Below, piece after piece: positions 25,110 to 32,600 of a stretch of DNA of 34,857 nt. The notes beneath the pieces are model-generated. The model saw nothing but the letters and a program-made list of their open reading frames with translations. It ran no database searches and was not told the origin of the DNA. How positions within the stretch are numbered: the stretch's first letter is position 1; every line of letters begins with the position of its first letter. A program made the translations under genes and the position numbers. The stretch is from Patescibacteria group bacterium (GTDB lineage: Bacteria; Patescibacteriota; Doudnabacteria; UBA920). The stretch is taken from positions 1 to 34,857 of the forward strand of contig WARV01000016.1 in assembly GCA_013387205.1 (NCBI GenBank), read 5' to 3'.

Positions 25110-25601
25110 ATGATAAAAAAAATATTGGGTATATTGCTAGTTATATTGTTCGTGTGCGGCTTGAGTTTTTACCTGTACAAAGTTTTTAAGAATAACGGCG
25201 ATACGGGAAAAATCCAGCAAACCAACCAGACTCAGAAAAAAATAGTGCCCCAAACAACGCAAGTTGATAAAAACAAGCTGCCGGAAAATTTTCCGTCTAA
25301 TATTCCGGCAGGGAGCGGGGAAGCGGCTGTTTTGGATAATTATAACGCCGTCAATACACTGGGAGAGCAATTGGCATCAAGGACATTTTTGTCTGATAAA
25401 TCAGTGTCAGCGGTCACGAATGAATACATAAGCCTGCTGCCGAAACAAGGCTGGACTATAAAAAATGTCTTTAATGTCCCTTCGACCGGCGTCCAGTATT
25501 TGGTCGCGGCCAAAGATAAAAACACTTTGACTATTACAGTATCAAACGATAAAGAAAGCGGCAAGACAAAGGTGTCTGTAAGTAATATAGAAGCCAAGTA
25601 G
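25110..25601 (+). CDS. Small single-pass membrane protein, paralog C
   Basis: A 163-residue protein with an N-terminal transmembrane helix (about 5-24), a polar linker and the domain of the 13607/19631 family: LPENFPSNIPAGSGEAAVLD, then LASRTFLSDKSVSAVTNEYI, LLPKQGWTIKNVF and a beta-rich end. It lies 17 bases after the giant gene with no promoter in the gap, so it is probably the third gene of the operon starting at 19631. It is followed by two strong terminators. Function unknown. Similar small anchored domains occur at the start and end of this operon, bracketing the giant gene. Confidence 0.75.
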   Translation: MIKKILGILLVILFVCGLSFYLYKVFKNNGDTGKIQQTNQTQKKIVPQTTQVDKNKLPENFPSNIPAGSGEAAVLDNYNAVNTLGEQLASRTFLSDKSVSAVTNEYISLLPKQGWTIKNVFNVPSTGVQYLVAAKDKNTLTITVSNDKESGKTKVSVSNIEAK

Positions 25602-25632
25602 TTCGGCTTGCGCCAATTAATGAGAATATAAC

Positions 25633-25667
25633 AAAAAGACTCTTTGCTTAAAGCAAAGAGTCTTTTT
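25633..25667 (+). terminator. Rho-independent terminator (bidirectional)
   Basis: A 15-bp perfect stem (AAAAAGACTCTTTGC / GCAAAGAGTCTTTTT) with a 5-base loop, ending in T5 on either strand. It closes the 19631-25601 operon. Confidence 0.9.
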
Positions 25668-25673
25668 GCTCCC

Positions 25674-25705
25674 AACGGCTAAATCATCGATTTAGCCGTT
25701 TGTTT
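25674..25705 (+). terminator. Second stem-loop terminator
   Basis: A 12-bp perfect stem (AACGGCTAAATC / GATTTAGCCGTT) with a 3-base loop, followed by TGTTTTG. It lies seven bases after the first terminator. Confidence 0.75.
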
Positions 25706-25717
25706 TGTAAAGGTTCT

Positions 25718-25859
25718 AAATTCTACTAAATACTAAAAGGTACTAAACATACTAAATATCATCAACCAAGCTTTATTGATACCATTATTGGTATATGGCT
25801 TTAGTACCTTTCGTATATATTAGTATTTAGTAGAAGTACATTGGTATTTAGTAGAATTT
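25718..25859. repeat. AT-rich foldback between convergent genes
   Basis: Perfect 16-base outer arms (25718-25733 and 25844-25859) and perfect 12-base inner arms (AAAGGTACTAAA at 25736-25747, TTTAGTACCTTT at 25800-25811). Both arms are degenerate tandems of the word ACTAAAT. The right arm ends just before the stop of the minus-strand gene. It may terminate that gene. Confidence 0.75.
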
Positions 25860-25862
25860 TTT

Positions 25863-26378
25863 TTATTGAGGTTTAATAACCCTCTTTTTCCTATAAATAA
25901 CCACACCCAAAACTGCCAAGGCAAGAACTGATAACGCAGCGGCAATACCCCATTTCCAATTCAAGCTGTTTGAATGTTGGTTATTTAGGGTTACGTTAAC
26001 CGGAATTTTTACCCCGGTTCCAATGTTGACCGCGCTTTCAGACATTGGTTTGCTGATTATTGAGATGTTTGTGCTTAACACCTGGTTGTTTTTTAGGTTC
26101 TTTGGCTCAACGGTTACGCTGATTGTTTTCCTGGCGCCCGATTCCAGGGTAAAGCTGGAAGGATTAATCTTGAAGTTTTCGGCAAAATCATCAGCCGAAG
26201 CTTCGTAAAGCTGGACGTCAGATGTCGGATTGGAGACAATTATTTCTTTAATCGCTTTCTTTCCGTCCGTTATGGCAATATCCATCTTAGCCGGTGATGC
26301 CTGGATACCGGCAGCATGGATAATGTTCGGCGCAATGGCAAAGAATATAAAAGCAAGAAGTATTTTTTTGTAATTCAT
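25863..26378 (-). CDS. Membrane-anchored Ig-like (DUF916/PapD-like) protein
   Basis: A 171-residue protein with a signal peptide (about 1-22, ending HAAG). One beta-sandwich domain follows (about 25-130: GIQASPAKMDIAITDG, KKAIKEIIVSNPTSDVQLYE, ESGARKTISVTVEP), like the first domain of DUF916/WxL-interacting or PapD-type proteins. A single transmembrane helix (about 143-163) and a basic cytosolic tail (YRKKRVIKPQ) complete it. It faces outward, anchored in the membrane. It lies downstream of the alpha-toroid/DUF4430 gene on the same strand, separated by an AT-rich foldback. It could hold that secreted protein at the surface; this is inference. No Shine-Dalgarno sequence. Confidence 0.75.
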   Translation of the reverse strand: MNYKKILLAFIFFAIAPNIIHAAGIQASPAKMDIAITDGKKAIKEIIVSNPTSDVQLYEASADDFAENFKINPSSFTLESGARKTISVTVEPKNLKNNQVLSTNISIISKPMSESAVNIGTGVKIPVNVTLNNQHSNSLNWKWGIAAALSVLALAVLGVVIYRKKRVIKPQ

Positions 26379-26389
26379 GGTGATTGTAA

Positions 26390-26522
26390 ATTAACCTAAT
26401 TGACCTAATTGTTCCTAATTTCCGCCAGCTGGCGGACTAAAAAAATCCCAATGACTAAATATCAGAAACTAGGTAATTGGGGAATTAGACATTATTTAGT
26501 CAATTAGAGTAATTAGAATAAT
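26390..26522. repeat. AT-rich foldback with nested GC palindrome
   Basis: The left arm at 26390-26420 and right arm at about 26484-26517 are both made of CTAATTnnC-type words and pair imperfectly. Nested at 26421-26436 is the perfect palindrome TCCGCCAG/CTGGCGGA. It contains TTAGACATTATTTAG (26485-26499), repeated exactly at 28435-28449 on the other side of the adjacent gene. Confidence 0.7.
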
Positions 26523-28355
26523 TTAGTTAGCTTTTGCCCAAAAGATTATCTGGCCGGATTGCTTGCCTGAGGGAAGGGCCACGTTTTTTGGGACGGTCAG
26601 CTTTAAAGTTTCATTCTTCTGTTCGTCCTGGGCAAAAGTGTCCTTAAAGTTCTTCCAGGTTGCGCCGGAAATTTGCATGCTGTCTTTGAAAATCCCGTTT
26701 CCGTTTATTACAGCCTGCACGGTTATGCCTGTTGTGCCATGGTTTTTAATGGTAATGTCCTTAGAAGCAGAATCTCCTGCCGCAAGGGAGCCAAAATCCA
26801 AGTTAGTCGGGCTAACAGTAAAAGAAATGCTGCTTTGCTGGGTCGTGGTGGAATCGCCATCGACTAATCCTGTCGGTAAGGTGACGGATAAATCAACTGA
26901 ATTCGACGATGGTTGTCCTACCTTTAGCATAGACGTGTTGCTTCTTATGTAGCCTTCCTTCTGGGAATAGACTTTGTAATAGCCATCAGCAGGGGAAAGT
27001 GATGCTTGTCCCTGGCTGTCTGTCTTAGAAGAATCTACGCCATAAATTACATTGGCGTCGGGAAGCTGGTTCCAGTTGCCGTTTTCGTAATATTCCACGG
27101 AAGCGGTCGCGCTGCCGCCGGTAGTGACTTCGCTTGGATTTAAGCTGAGCCTGGTTGGTTTCCAACCGCCGTATTCACCGAAATACCAAATAACCGAATC
27201 ACCAGACTTTAACTGGTAATCACCTGCGCCAACATTGAGCGATTCGTTGTTTACTAGGTACATCCAACCATTCAGGCCGCTTCCAATGTCGTTATTAATT
27301 TTGTTCAAATAAAGTCCGATGTTTGTGGATTTTACTTCATAAGTAAAGCCGCATGATATAGCTGCATTTTTTACTAAATCCATAGCGGTTGGCCCTGCTG
27401 CTTCTCCGCTGCAAACTGTTTCAGTCGATCCTTCTATTCTAAATGGGAATTTTTGAAGGATAATTTGCCCAGGCTTAACAGGTAAAAATTTACCGGCAAG
27501 GGCAATGACAGCTTCTGCGGTAGTTTTTGGAGCTGTACTGTCATCAATACTTGAACTCTGGTACTTGAAGTATCCTTCTGTTGCTTGGTAACTCTCTAAG
27601 AAAGATTTTGGCGTGTTACTGCCCTTGTTCCAGGTTGAGGAATTTATTCCCAAAGAATTTAAAGCCCACATGACCCAAGCGGTGGAAGAGGAGTCTGAAT
27701 CTTTACCCCATGAGGTGGTTGGGTCATATGCAAAACCACCGTCGTCATTCTGTGTGGTCTTTAAATAATTTAGAGCGTTTTGTATATGAGTGTCATTTTT
27801 ATCAGTTCCCGCTGCAACCAAAGACAAGATTGCAGCCGAAGTCATGTTGCTGTCAGAACCGCCTGAGGTTAAGTAGCCCCATCCACCGTTGGAATTTTGG
27901 TGAGAAAGGATAAAATTTTTGGTACCTGAGACAACCGAGTCGCTTGTTGGCTCGTCAGCTGCAGTAAGAGCGAGTAATCCGAAAATGTCATCATTAATAG
28001 TAGTAGGGTCGCCGAGCTGGCCGTCATGATAATAATTTTTTAGAACAGTGACGTAATCTGTGGTGCCAAAAGTTTTTGGGTTTTGGCCAATAGCCGATAT
28101 TGCAAGCATTGGAGCCTCGTAGTCAATAGCAGATGTTCCGGAAATATTTTTTAAGTAATCTGTCTGGATGTTGCTTGCACCAGTTGCTGCCAGCGCCATA
28201 GTGACCCAAGGGCTGGTTTGGTGTGCCAACAAATAGTCCTGTGCAGTAGTTGAATTGTAAGTAGCCTTGGTGGTGAGAGGGGAGAGAAGGGAGGATATGG
28301 CGAGCATCACAACTAACAAAGCTGTTTGAAATTTGTGGATTGATTTTTTTAACAT
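26523..28355 (-). CDS. Secreted prenyltransferase-like alpha-toroid plus DUF4430 protein (intrinsic-factor-like architecture)
   Basis: A 610-residue protein with a signal peptide (about 1-32). Residues 33-290 are squalene-cyclase/prenyltransferase-type alpha/alpha repeats with QN-GG-W/F signatures (SHQNSNGGWGY, TTQNDDGGFAYDP, YQATEGYFKYQ). Residues about 300-395 resemble DUF4430 (AMDLVKNAAISCGFTYEVKS, NGWMYLVNN, LKSGDSVIWYFGEYG), the family of the C-terminal domain of intrinsic factor and transcobalamin. Two Ig-like domains follow (396-480 and 505-610: VSPTNLDFGSLAAGDSASKD). An alpha-toroid followed by DUF4430 is the arrangement of vertebrate cobalamin-binding proteins, and also occurs in bacterial secreted proteins. 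A ligand-binding role is possible, but no B12 residue can be proven. It lies upstream of the Ig-like anchor gene on the minus strand. Confidence 0.8.
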   Translation of the reverse strand: MLKKSIHKFQTALLVVMLAISSLLSPLTTKATYNSTTAQDYLLAHQTSPWVTMALAATGASNIQTDYLKNISGTSAIDYEAPMLAISAIGQNPKTFGTTDYVTVLKNYYHDGQLGDPTTINDDIFGLLALTAADEPTSDSVVSGTKNFILSHQNSNGGWGYLTSGGSDSNMTSAAILSLVAAGTDKNDTHIQNALNYLKTTQNDDGGFAYDPTTSWGKDSDSSSTAWVMWALNSLGINSSTWNKGSNTPKSFLESYQATEGYFKYQSSSIDDSTAPKTTAEAVIALAGKFLPVKPGQIILQKFPFRIEGSTETVCSGEAAGPTAMDLVKNAAISCGFTYEVKSTNIGLYLNKINNDIGSGLNGWMYLVNNESLNVGAGDYQLKSGDSVIWYFGEYGGWKPTRLSLNPSEVTTGGSATASVEYYENGNWNQLPDANVIYGVDSSKTDSQGQASLSPADGYYKVYSQKEGYIRSNTSMLKVGQPSSNSVDLSVTLPTGLVDGDSTTTQQSSISFTVSPTNLDFGSLAAGDSASKDITIKNHGTTGITVQAVINGNGIFKDSMQISGATWKNFKDTFAQDEQKNETLKLTVPKNVALPSGKQSGQIIFWAKAN

Positions 28356-28367
28356 AAATTTTTTTAG

Positions 28368-28481
28368 AATTTCTAATTATTCTAATTTCTAATTGATCTA
28401 AACAAATCCCAACTCCTAAATCCCAAATTAAGCATTAGACATTATTTAGAATAATTAGGGTAATTAGGTTAATTAGAAATT
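28368..28481. repeat. AT-rich foldback upstream of the alpha-toroid gene
   Basis: Arms at 28368-28401 and 28442-28481, each a tandem of TTCTAATT-type words that pair imperfectly, with the outer 11 bases (AATTTCTAATT) perfect. It shares TTAGACATTATTTAG with the foldback at the gene's other end. It would lie in the leader of the minus-strand transcript. Confidence 0.7.
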
Positions 28482-28688
28482 TGCAGACTTTTTTAAATTT
28501 AGTATATTGATTTACGACGAACTATAAAGAATGGTTTAGTTTGGTATCGTGCCCGTCTCCTTTCAAAATAAATACGCCCTCGGATCGGGAATTCCCGGAG
28601 GGCGTAATTTTTTAAAAAGAAAATTATCCCTCTTTGCTCGAAGAGGCGGCTTACTGTATTGTATGCAGATAGTTAGTAGCCCGACTTT
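28482..28688. other. Non-coding stretch with an orphan terminator-like hairpin
   Basis: No gene is visible. It should contain the promoter of the minus-strand alpha-toroid gene; the best candidate -10 is TATACT on the minus strand (complement of AGTATA at 28501-28506), with a weak -35. It includes the hairpin at 28573-28606 and a small CCTCTT/AAGAGG hairpin near 28630. Confidence 0.45.
28573..28606 (+). terminator. Orphan terminator-like hairpin
   Basis: The stem TACGCCCTC / GAGGGCGTA encloses the palindrome CGGGAATTCCCG and is followed by AATTTTTT. There is no plus-strand gene immediately upstream. It could act on an unannotated transcript, or on the minus strand as a leader structure. Confidence 0.5.
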
Positions 28689-28764
28689 GTAATTTACTGA
28701 TTTATTGATTTACTGATTGAATGATTTTGAAATCATAAATCAAAAATCTTAAATCTAAAATTAC
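28689..28764. repeat. AT-rich foldback of GATTTA words
   Basis: The left half is a tandem of GATTTA(C/T)T-type words and the right half of AAATC words. The two halves pair imperfectly from GTAATTT (28689) to AAATTAC (ending 28764). Confidence 0.65.
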
Positions 28765-28790
28765 TTCACGGTTGCGGCACAGTAACGGAA

Positions 28791-28873
28791 TTGTAAATCA
28801 CAATTAACGATTTACAATTAACAATTGACTTTGTTCGATACCGTTAATGGTCAATCGTTAATTGTTAATTGTG
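28791..28873. repeat. AT-rich foldback of AATTAAC words
   Basis: The left arm at 28799-28829 (CACAATTAACGATT...) and right arm at 28850-28873 (GTCAATCGTTAATT...GTG) pair with the same words in a slightly different order, as if one arm lost or gained a unit. Confidence 0.65.
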
Positions 28874-29458
28874 GTCAACTCACCGTTTTCCCTAACCAAT
28901 CCCTTTAAAGAGGGAACTGCACATATATGAATGTTAAAGAATGGTAAACCAATTGTAGTTTATGGCGGGCAAATTGTCAATTCGGGTTTTAGCAAGCTCA
29001 AAAAAAATAAAAAAGCTGTGGATAAGCCTGGTCTATTGGCTTTGGTAATTTTGCATTTTTTACAGCTTTGTGTTTTAAAAATTCAAAAGGATAAGTACAT
29101 GAATTTTTGAAATTATTAAGCAATATGGGGAATTACATTTGTGTGTAACAGATTGAATTCCCGGCTTATAAATGAATGTTTAAAAGTGCTAAAATTGATG
29201 AGTTTCACTGCAAAACCGTGTTTAATAGTATATATAAATGTTCTTATCGCAATACATAAAAAGTATGTTCATTTAAATATCTTAAGTATTTACAATTTTC
29301 AAAATATTTTGGAATAATTATTAACTGTAAGTTTCATGCTGCTAAATGTTTCAAACAAAAATTTATTGAAATCTTTGATAATTTTTTATATGGACGTACG
29401 CTAGAATATAAAACTTGAAAATTTAAAATTTCATTAGCATTTTTTGAAGGCAAATTTT
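28874..29458. other. AT-rich gene-free region with DnaA-box-like sites
   Basis: No ORF longer than a few codons is supported on the plus strand. A perfect DnaA-box complement TGTGGATAA lies at 29017-29025 and a near match TGTGTGTAA at 29140-29148. An AAAGCTGT/ACAGCTTT pair encloses about 45 bases (29012-29074). From 29200 onward it is very AT-rich. It is a possible but unproven replication or partition-type region. Confidence 0.35.
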
Positions 29459-29584
29459 ATGAAAAATTTCAGCAAATTTGCTTTTAAAAGTGAAACAGCG
29501 AATTTGGGTGATTTATTATGTAAATTTGATTTAGTTTTAGCCAAAAGAAATTTTGCGGAATTTAGCAAAATAATTATTTTATAG
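29459..29584 (+). CDS. Possible 41-residue small ORF
   Basis: ATG to TAG, 41 codons, beginning MKNFSKFAFKSETANLGD and ending KIIIL. A GAAGG lies eight bases before the ATG, which is better than most real genes in this window have. The surrounding DNA is AT-rich and an ORF this short can arise by chance. No family recognised. If real it could be a leader peptide upstream of the giant adhesin gene. Confidence 0.25.
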   Translation: MKNFSKFAFKSETANLGDLLCKFDLVLAKRNFAEFSKIIIL

Positions 29585-29610
29585 TTATAATTTATTTAGA
29601 TATCGCTCAT

Positions 29611-29657
29611 CCGAGATTTAAACAATATTCCAATTAAATATGCAAAAAAAATCTCGG
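29611..29657 (+). promoter_or_regulatory. Leader hairpin before the giant tail-fibre-like gene
   Basis: CCGAGATTT (29611-29619) pairs perfectly with AAATCTCGG (29649-29657), with a 29-base AT-rich loop, ending 37 bases before the GTG start. A TATAAT at 29586-29591 could be the -10 of the promoter, putting this hairpin at the 5' end of the transcript. Confidence 0.45.
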
Positions 29658-29694
29658 GTAGAACTAAAACTTTCTATAAAATATCACCGAATAA

Positions 29695-32600
29695 GTGGAC
29701 CAGGAAACAAATAAAAATTCTACAAATTTCCTCTCGCTTTCAGAAGCAAGCAGGCTTACCGGATACCACCAAGATTATCTGGGTTTTTTGTGCAGGACAG
29801 GAAAACTTGCCGGCTATAAGATTGGCAGGACTTGGATGACCACTCAGGAGAACCTGAATGAGTTCCTGAAAAACTATAAAAACGGCATTACGGAAATAGC
29901 TGATGAAACTGGCAAAAAGATCCAGGTCCATGTTGCGGGTGTTATTGACAATCAGAAAACCCATGAATCCGAAGACTCAGATGTTGCGGATTCCAATACC
30001 GAAACTCAAAACAATTCCGGCATTACTGCTTCCCAAGAGCCAACAGAAAAGCCGGTCCAGTTGAACAAGTTAAAAAATGAAGTCTTCCAGAGTTTGGAGG
30101 AAAGGGTTATTGCGGTTGAGAGCAAGCTGAAAGAAACTGAAAAAAAGTTAGTAACCCTGCCGACTAACAAAAAAGAAAATCGGGAAAATTATTTACCGGC
30201 TTTCATTGCAGGAAGCGCGATTAAAGCGGGAGAAGGATTTTGGTCTTCAATCGTTAAGCCATTTTCTTTTGTTGCCGGTTTGGCAACGGTAACTTTGTTG
30301 GGTTTCTGGATAACACAAAATGGATTTTTGAATAATAATGAAAATCAAAAGGAAGTACCGGTTGTTTACCAGCGTGTCAACGTTCCGCAACAAGAAACTC
30401 CAGTGCAGCCGAAAGCAGAAAACCTGCCGGTGAAGGAAAATAAGCCTTCGGAAAATGTTACTATCAATAAAGTAATTTACCAAACCGGAGGAGCAGTTTT
30501 AAGCCAGGATACGGAAAAATTATATTCTCTAATAGACACCCGCCTTAACAAGTACTTGCAGGAAGGAAAACTTATCGGGCCAAAAGGCGACAAAGGCGAC
30601 AAGGGAGAGACTGGCCCAGCTGGTTACAGTCCGGTGTCCATAATACAGCCTTCGCAAAATTTTAACGGCGCGACAATAATGAGCGCTACTGATTTTTCCG
30701 CGCAAAGAGCAATTGTAGATAATTTTACGGCTAGCAATAATTTAACATCAAACGGCAACGCGACATTTAACGGCACTGCTGTGTTTAACGGAAGCACAGC
30801 TATTCCGAACCTGACCGCTGTAAATATCAACACCGGTTTTGCCGCTGGCAGTATTATCTTCCAAGGGCAAAACGGATTAGCGACTGATTCAGGCAATTTT
30901 TATTACAACGCCAGCACGACACAATTGGCAGTGGGAACCAATGCTCCTAACGCATCGGCCATTTTAGATTTGTCTTCAAACAGCAAAGGCTTCTTGGCTC
31001 CGCGCATGTCAGAAGCGCAAAGAGACGCGATTGTAAATCCTGCCACCGGATTAATGGTTTATAACACCGACACTAACCAGTATAACGTTTTCGACGGTAA
31101 TTTCTGGAATATGCTCGGCGGGGGGAGCGGGGGAAGCGGCAGCGGTTCGGTTGCAACAGGCACTGCCGGCTCGTTTGCTTATTATCCTTCTAATGGCGCC
31201 ATAGTTGCTTCGCAGAACGTTTTAGAAATAAAAAGCTCCAACATTGGGATTGGTACCAGCACTCCTTGGGCTAAACTTGCCGTGCAGAGCAGCGGTACGG
31301 TTAATCCTTTGCTCATTGCTTCTTCTTCCGGCGATACTTATTTAGTAGTTGCGTCTAATGGCAATGTTGGCATAGGTACGTTAATACCAACCGCAAAATT
31401 GTCTGTTGCAGGCAGCACAAACATCTCCGGCGATTTGTCAGCCTCAGGAATTACTGCGCTGAGCACGACTACTATTAGCCATCTGTCTCTCGGTTCTCCT
31501 TTGTCTGCTGCAAATGGCGGGACAGGGACTACGAGCCTGGCATCTGGGGAGATTTTGCTCGGCAACGGCGGCAGTGGCATTACTTCAACTCCCGTCCTGA
31601 GCGTGTCGAAGGGCGGCACAGGAACTTCAAGCCTGGGCAGCTTAACAGGATCTGGATTGGTTTCCGTCGACGGCGGACAGAATGTGTTAATTGGCACATC
31701 TGCTTCTGTCTCTATAAATACCGATTTGTCGCAATACAATAATGCCAATTCCAAGTTTATCAACTTAACTTCCCTTTTTGCGGTTTCTCCGGCTATCTAT
31801 AATAATGCAACTGGCGCAATTTCTATTGCCAAAGCATCTTCTACCCAAGACGGTTATTTGTCTGCTGCGGATTGGAGCTTGTTTAATAATAAAGAACCGG
31901 CAATCGCTGCAGGGACGGCCGCACAATATTATAGAGGCGATAAAACCTGGCAGACTTTGGATAGGAATGCCGTGGGCTTAGGCAATGTCATAAATTCTTT
32001 GCAATTAGTTGCATCAAATAATTTATCCGATTTGAATAATGCAGCGACTGCCAGGACTAACTTAGGTCTTGGTTCTTTAGCCGTATTAAATAATATCTCC
32101 GCAGCTAATATGTTGGCAGGTGATTATTCATCGGTTGTAACTTCCGGAACTTACTCTATTAATATTTCCGGCAACGCGGCTAATGTTAACGGAATTGTAG
32201 ACGTGGCTCACGGCGGAACAGGTACCACAACTTTGGCATCAGGAGAAATATTAGTAGGCAATGGCGCATCTGGTATCGCATCGATCCCCGTCCTGAGCGT
32301 GTCGAAGGGCGGCACTGGTGCTAATAATTCAACCGCTGCTTTTAACAATCTTTCTCCATTAACTTCAAAAGGGGATATATTAGTTTTCGATGGCAGTAAT
32401 AATGCAAGGTTTGCAGTCGGCGGAAATGGAATGTGCTTAACCGCTTCTTCAACCGCTTCATCTGGATTGGCCTGGACTTCTTGCGCCAGCGCCAGCGTTT
32501 CTAGTATTAACGGCCTAAATGCAACATCTCAAACTTTTGCCACTAACACCACGGCAACCGGTTTGATTCAAACTATAACTTCAGCCGGATCCACTCATAC

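Noticed and set aside
28368-28873. CRISPR array
   Set aside because: Repeats are short degenerate tandem words in inverted arrangement, without regular spacers or cas genes.
28482-29458. tRNA or rRNA gene in the long intergenic region
   Set aside because: No cloverleaf, T-loop motif or rRNA-like sequence could be found by eye.
31338-31763. Minus-strand ORF containing PFDTLRTG
   Set aside because: Reverse translation of the REP-like word inside the fibre gene; the plus-strand frame is continuous for over 5 kb.
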